Shown piece by piece: positions 5,128 through 7,115 of a stretch of 7,115 nucleotides of DNA. Position 1 is the stretch's first letter. Each line of letters opens with the position of its first letter. The position numbers and the translations under genes were made by a program. The stretch comes from Brucellaceae bacterium (GTDB lineage: Bacteria; Pseudomonadota; Alphaproteobacteria; Rhizobiales; Rhizobiaceae), in NCBI GenBank assembly GCA_031253705.1, contig JAIRVW010000031.1:1-7115 (forward strand), in the 5' to 3' direction. The notes under the pieces are model-generated. The model worked only from the letters and a program-made list of their open reading frames with translations. It made no database searches and was not told the DNA's origin.

Positions 5128-6009
5128 GTGAGTCTGATCGCTTTTTGGGGTGCGGTCGAATTAGGTCTGGTCTTTTCATTTGTAGCTCTCGGCGTTTATC
5201 TGTCGTTTCGCGTGCTTGATTTTCCTGATCTGACTGTGGATGGTTCCTTTCCACTCGGCGCCGCTGTTACTGCTGTTCTTATTATTGCCGGTGTTAATCC
5301 TTGGGCAGCCGCGCTCGTCGCCATGATGGCAGGTGCTGTCGCCGGACTGGTAACAGCAACATTGAATATCCGCTTTGGCATTCTTAACCTGCTGGCGTCC
5401 ATCCTCACCATGACTGCGCTTTTCTCAGTCAACCTGCGTGTGATGGGTAAGCCGAATGTCGCGCTGATCAATCAGGACACGATGATCTCGCCATTCTATG
5501 GTCAAGGCATTCCTGAATATTATGTGCGCCCGCTTTTTGTCGGTATGCTTGTTATTATTGCCGCCATTCTCGTCTGGCGCTTTCTTGAAAGCAATATCGG
5601 TCTTGCCATGCGTGCCACCGGTGCCAATGCGCGTATGGCGCGGGCACAGGGTGTGAAGACCGATCGTCAGATTTATCTCGGCATGGCTATGTCCAATGCA
5701 CTGGTCGCCCTTGGCGGTGCCCTATTTGCCCAGACCAACGGCTTTGCAGATGTCACATCCGGCGTCGGTACAATTGTTGTCGGTCTTGCGGCCGTGATTA
5801 TCGGTGAAACATTATTCCGTACCCGCTTCCTGCTCTGGGCACTGATCGGCTGTATCATCGGTTCTATTCTTTATCGTATTGCCATCCAGCTGGCACTGAG
5901 CAGTGATTTCATCGGGCTGAAAGCATCCGATCTTAATCTGGCAACGGCAGTTCTGGTTACACTGGCACTGATCCTGCCACGCTTGCGTCGCGGAGGTGCT
6001 TCCAAATGA
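5128..6009 (+). CDS. ABC transporter permease (BPD_transp_2 superfamily, COG4120, TrpY-like)
   Basis: Inner-membrane channel subunit of the importer. From GTG 5128 the product has 293 residues and is strongly hydrophobic, with about eight membrane segments, roughly at 6-26, 41-55, 58-78, 85-103, 135-151, 186-202, 211-228 and 234-256, plus a C-terminal segment near 270-284. The loop GLAMRATGANARMARAQGV (158-176) has the position and character of the cytoplasmic coupling helix that contacts the ATPase. The ending RLRRGGASK is basic, as expected for a cytoplasmic tail. The GTG at 5128 is preferred because GAAGGAA (5114-5120) lies 7 bases upstream; the longer frame from 5086 adds a polar 14-residue segment without a ribosome-binding site. 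Its stop overlaps the ATPase start as ATGA, indicating translational coupling. Family is secure, substrate is not. Confidence 0.9.
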   Translation: MSLIAFWGAVELGLVFSFVALGVYLSFRVLDFPDLTVDGSFPLGAAVTAVLIIAGVNPWAAALVAMMAGAVAGLVTATLNIRFGILNLLASILTMTALFSVNLRVMGKPNVALINQDTMISPFYGQGIPEYYVRPLFVGMLVIIAAILVWRFLESNIGLAMRATGANARMARAQGVKTDRQIYLGMAMSNALVALGGALFAQTNGFADVTSGVGTIVVGLAAVIIGETLFRTRFLLWALIGCIIGSILYRIAIQLALSSDFIGLKASDLNLATAVLVTLALILPRLRRGGASK

Positions 6010-6800
6010 TCGAAGTCTCAAATCTCGGTGTCGTCTTCGGACGTGGCACACCGCTGCAAAAACAGGCGCTTTCCGGTATCAATCTGAAGATTGAAGAAGG
6101 CACTTTCGTTACCGTGATCGGCTCCAATGGCGCAGGAAAATCAACCCTGCTCGGTGCCCTCGCCGGCGATGTACAGGCCTCTGAAGGCAAGATCCTGATC
6201 GGCAACAAGGATGTCACGAAGCAATCCACTGCTGACCGTGCCTCTATGGTTGCACGTGTGTTTCAGGATCCGCTGACCGGAAGCTGCGGTGCCTTGTCGA
6301 TTGAAGAGAACCTTGCCCTCGCCGCCATGCGCGGAAAAGCACGCGGTCTCTCTCATGCGCTTAATCATACGCGTCGGGATCTGTTCCGTGAGCGTATTGC
6401 CGGTCTCAATCTCGGACTGGAAAATCGCGTACAGGATCGCATGGATCTGCTTTCCGGTGGCCAGCGTCAGGCTTTGTCTCTGATCATGGCTACCCTGACA
6501 AAATCTGAAGTCTTATTGCTAGATGAACATACCGCCGCGCTTGATCCGGGCATGGCAGATTTCATCATGAAACTTACCGCCAAGCTGGTCAGTGAAAACA
6601 AGCTGACAACGATGATGGTAACGCATTCCATGCAGCAGGCGCTTGATTACGGCACCCGTACGATCATGCTGCATGGCGGTAATATCATTCTCGATGTTTC
6701 CGGCGATGAGCGTAAAAACCTCACCGTGAAAGACCTGATTGATATGTTCAAAAAGGTTCGCGGTGAAACACTGGATGATGATGCTTTGCTAATTCAATAA
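6006..6800 (+). CDS. ABC transporter ATP-binding protein (COG1101, TrpZ-like)
   Basis: Cytoplasmic ATPase that powers the importer, working as a dimer on the permease. All nucleotide-binding motifs are intact in the 264 residues: Walker A GSNGAGKST (39-47), Q-loop Gln87 in VFQDP, signature LSGGQ (149-153), Walker B LLLDE ending in the catalytic Glu174, and the switch His207 in VTHS. The D-loop region reads DEHTAALDP, with His where most ABC ATPases have Pro; from memory this is usual for the COG1101 group and so supports the family call rather than signalling damage. The start at ATG 6006 overlaps the permease stop by four bases, and GGAGGTG (5992-5998) lies 7 bases upstream, inside the permease gene. 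A terminator follows directly, closing the operon. Confidence 0.95.
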   Translation: MIEVSNLGVVFGRGTPLQKQALSGINLKIEEGTFVTVIGSNGAGKSTLLGALAGDVQASEGKILIGNKDVTKQSTADRASMVARVFQDPLTGSCGALSIEENLALAAMRGKARGLSHALNHTRRDLFRERIAGLNLGLENRVQDRMDLLSGGQRQALSLIMATLTKSEVLLLDEHTAALDPGMADFIMKLTAKLVSENKLTTMMVTHSMQQALDYGTRTIMLHGGNIILDVSGDERKNLTVKDLIDMFKKVRGETLDDDALLIQ

Positions 6801-6807
6801 GCAACTC

Positions 6808-6837
6808 AAAATGCCGCGCTTATGTCGCGGCATTTTT
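6808..6837 (+). terminator. Intrinsic terminator closing the ABC transporter operon
   Basis: AAAATGCCGCG (6808-6818) pairs perfectly with CGCGGCATTTT (6826-6836) around a 7-base loop, and the 3' arm runs into a T tract (6833-6837). It begins 7 bases after the ATPase stop codon, so holA is likely transcribed separately. Confidence 0.9.
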
Positions 6838-6892
6838 ATTTGAAAACACAAACACTGATTTCCCTTTTCATACCTTTGTTGTAAGCAGACTT

Positions 6893-7115
6893 ATGGCACA
6901 AAAAAAAGCACATGAAGTTGACGGGTTTCTCGCGCGTCCGGCTCAAACCGGAACGGTGGTCTTACTTTATGGTCCGGATAAGGGCCTTGTCAGCGAACGC
7001 GGTGCAAAATTTGCAAAACTAACCGGCCTGCCTCTGGATGATCCTTTTGCCGTTTTACGTATTGAAGCGGACGAGATCGACAAAGACCCTGCCCGCCTGA
7101 TGGATGAAGCCAGAA
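6893..7115 (+). CDS. holA: DNA polymerase III subunit delta, 5' part only
   Basis: Clamp-loader subunit that opens the beta sliding clamp during replication. The first 74 residues are in the window and the gene runs off the right edge. The N-terminus matches what I recall of Brucella and other Hyphomicrobiales HolA proteins: MAQKKAHEVDGFLARP, then VLLYGPDKGLVSERG (23-37), a degenerate nucleotide-binding loop typical of delta, then TGLPLDDPFAV (44-54). The ATG at 6893 fits the known N-terminus, but only a weak purine stretch (TAAGCAG, 6881-6887) serves as ribosome-binding site. Codons 3-5 form a run of eight A residues (6900-6907). In relatives holA usually follows leuS and lptE; here the ABC operon and a terminator lie directly upstream, so holA probably has its own promoter in the 55 bases before the start, although none is obvious. 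Confidence 0.9.
   Translation, partial: MAQKKAHEVDGFLARPAQTGTVVLLYGPDKGLVSERGAKFAKLTGLPLDDPFAVLRIEADEIDKDPARLMDEAR

Noticed and set aside
6525..6543. His instead of Pro in DEHTAALDP as a sign of a defective ATPase
   Set aside because: From family knowledge this variant is typical of the COG1101 group, and all catalytic motifs are intact.

Overview
This is a chromosomal housekeeping and transport segment from an alphaproteobacterium, most likely a member of the Hyphomicrobiales close to Brucella, Ochrobactrum or Pseudochrobactrum. The assignment is from memory and was not searched. It rests on the holA N-terminus, the M20D amidohydrolase and the COG2984/COG4120/COG1101-type transporter, which all look Brucellaceae-like. 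Base composition is moderate for that group. No phage, insertion sequence, CRISPR array or toxin module was seen.

Layout, left to right. A penicillin-binding D,D-carboxypeptidase gene runs leftward off the edge (678 to 1) with all three catalytic motifs. A 378-base gap follows, with a perfect DnaA-box word and tentative divergent promoters. Next comes a rightward M20D amidohydrolase gene that ends at 2253. Its conserved N-terminal coding sequence continues upstream of the first usable start codon, and the likely ancestral start region carries CTG where ATG is expected plus an in-frame TGA. A strong terminator, a complete tRNA-Arg(CCT) and a single-gene class B flavoprotein monooxygenase follow.

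The right half is a three-gene ABC importer of the TrpXYZ-like type: periplasmic binding protein (3914-4882), permease (5128-6009) and ATPase (6006-6800). Permease and ATPase are translationally coupled through an ATGA overlap. A 245-base gap separates the binding-protein gene from the permease gene. It holds a near-ideal intrinsic terminator followed by a second perfect long inverted repeat. This arrangement would favour excess binding protein over membrane components, with the permease-ATPase pair expressed by read-through or from its own promoter. The substrate cannot be read from the sequence. After another terminator, holA (DNA polymerase III delta subunit) starts and runs off the right edge.

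I found no wholly undescribed system. The points most worth a second look are the damaged 5' end of the amidohydrolase gene together with an Asp at its usual catalytic Glu position, the double hairpin inside the transporter operon, and the DnaA box in the divergent gap.
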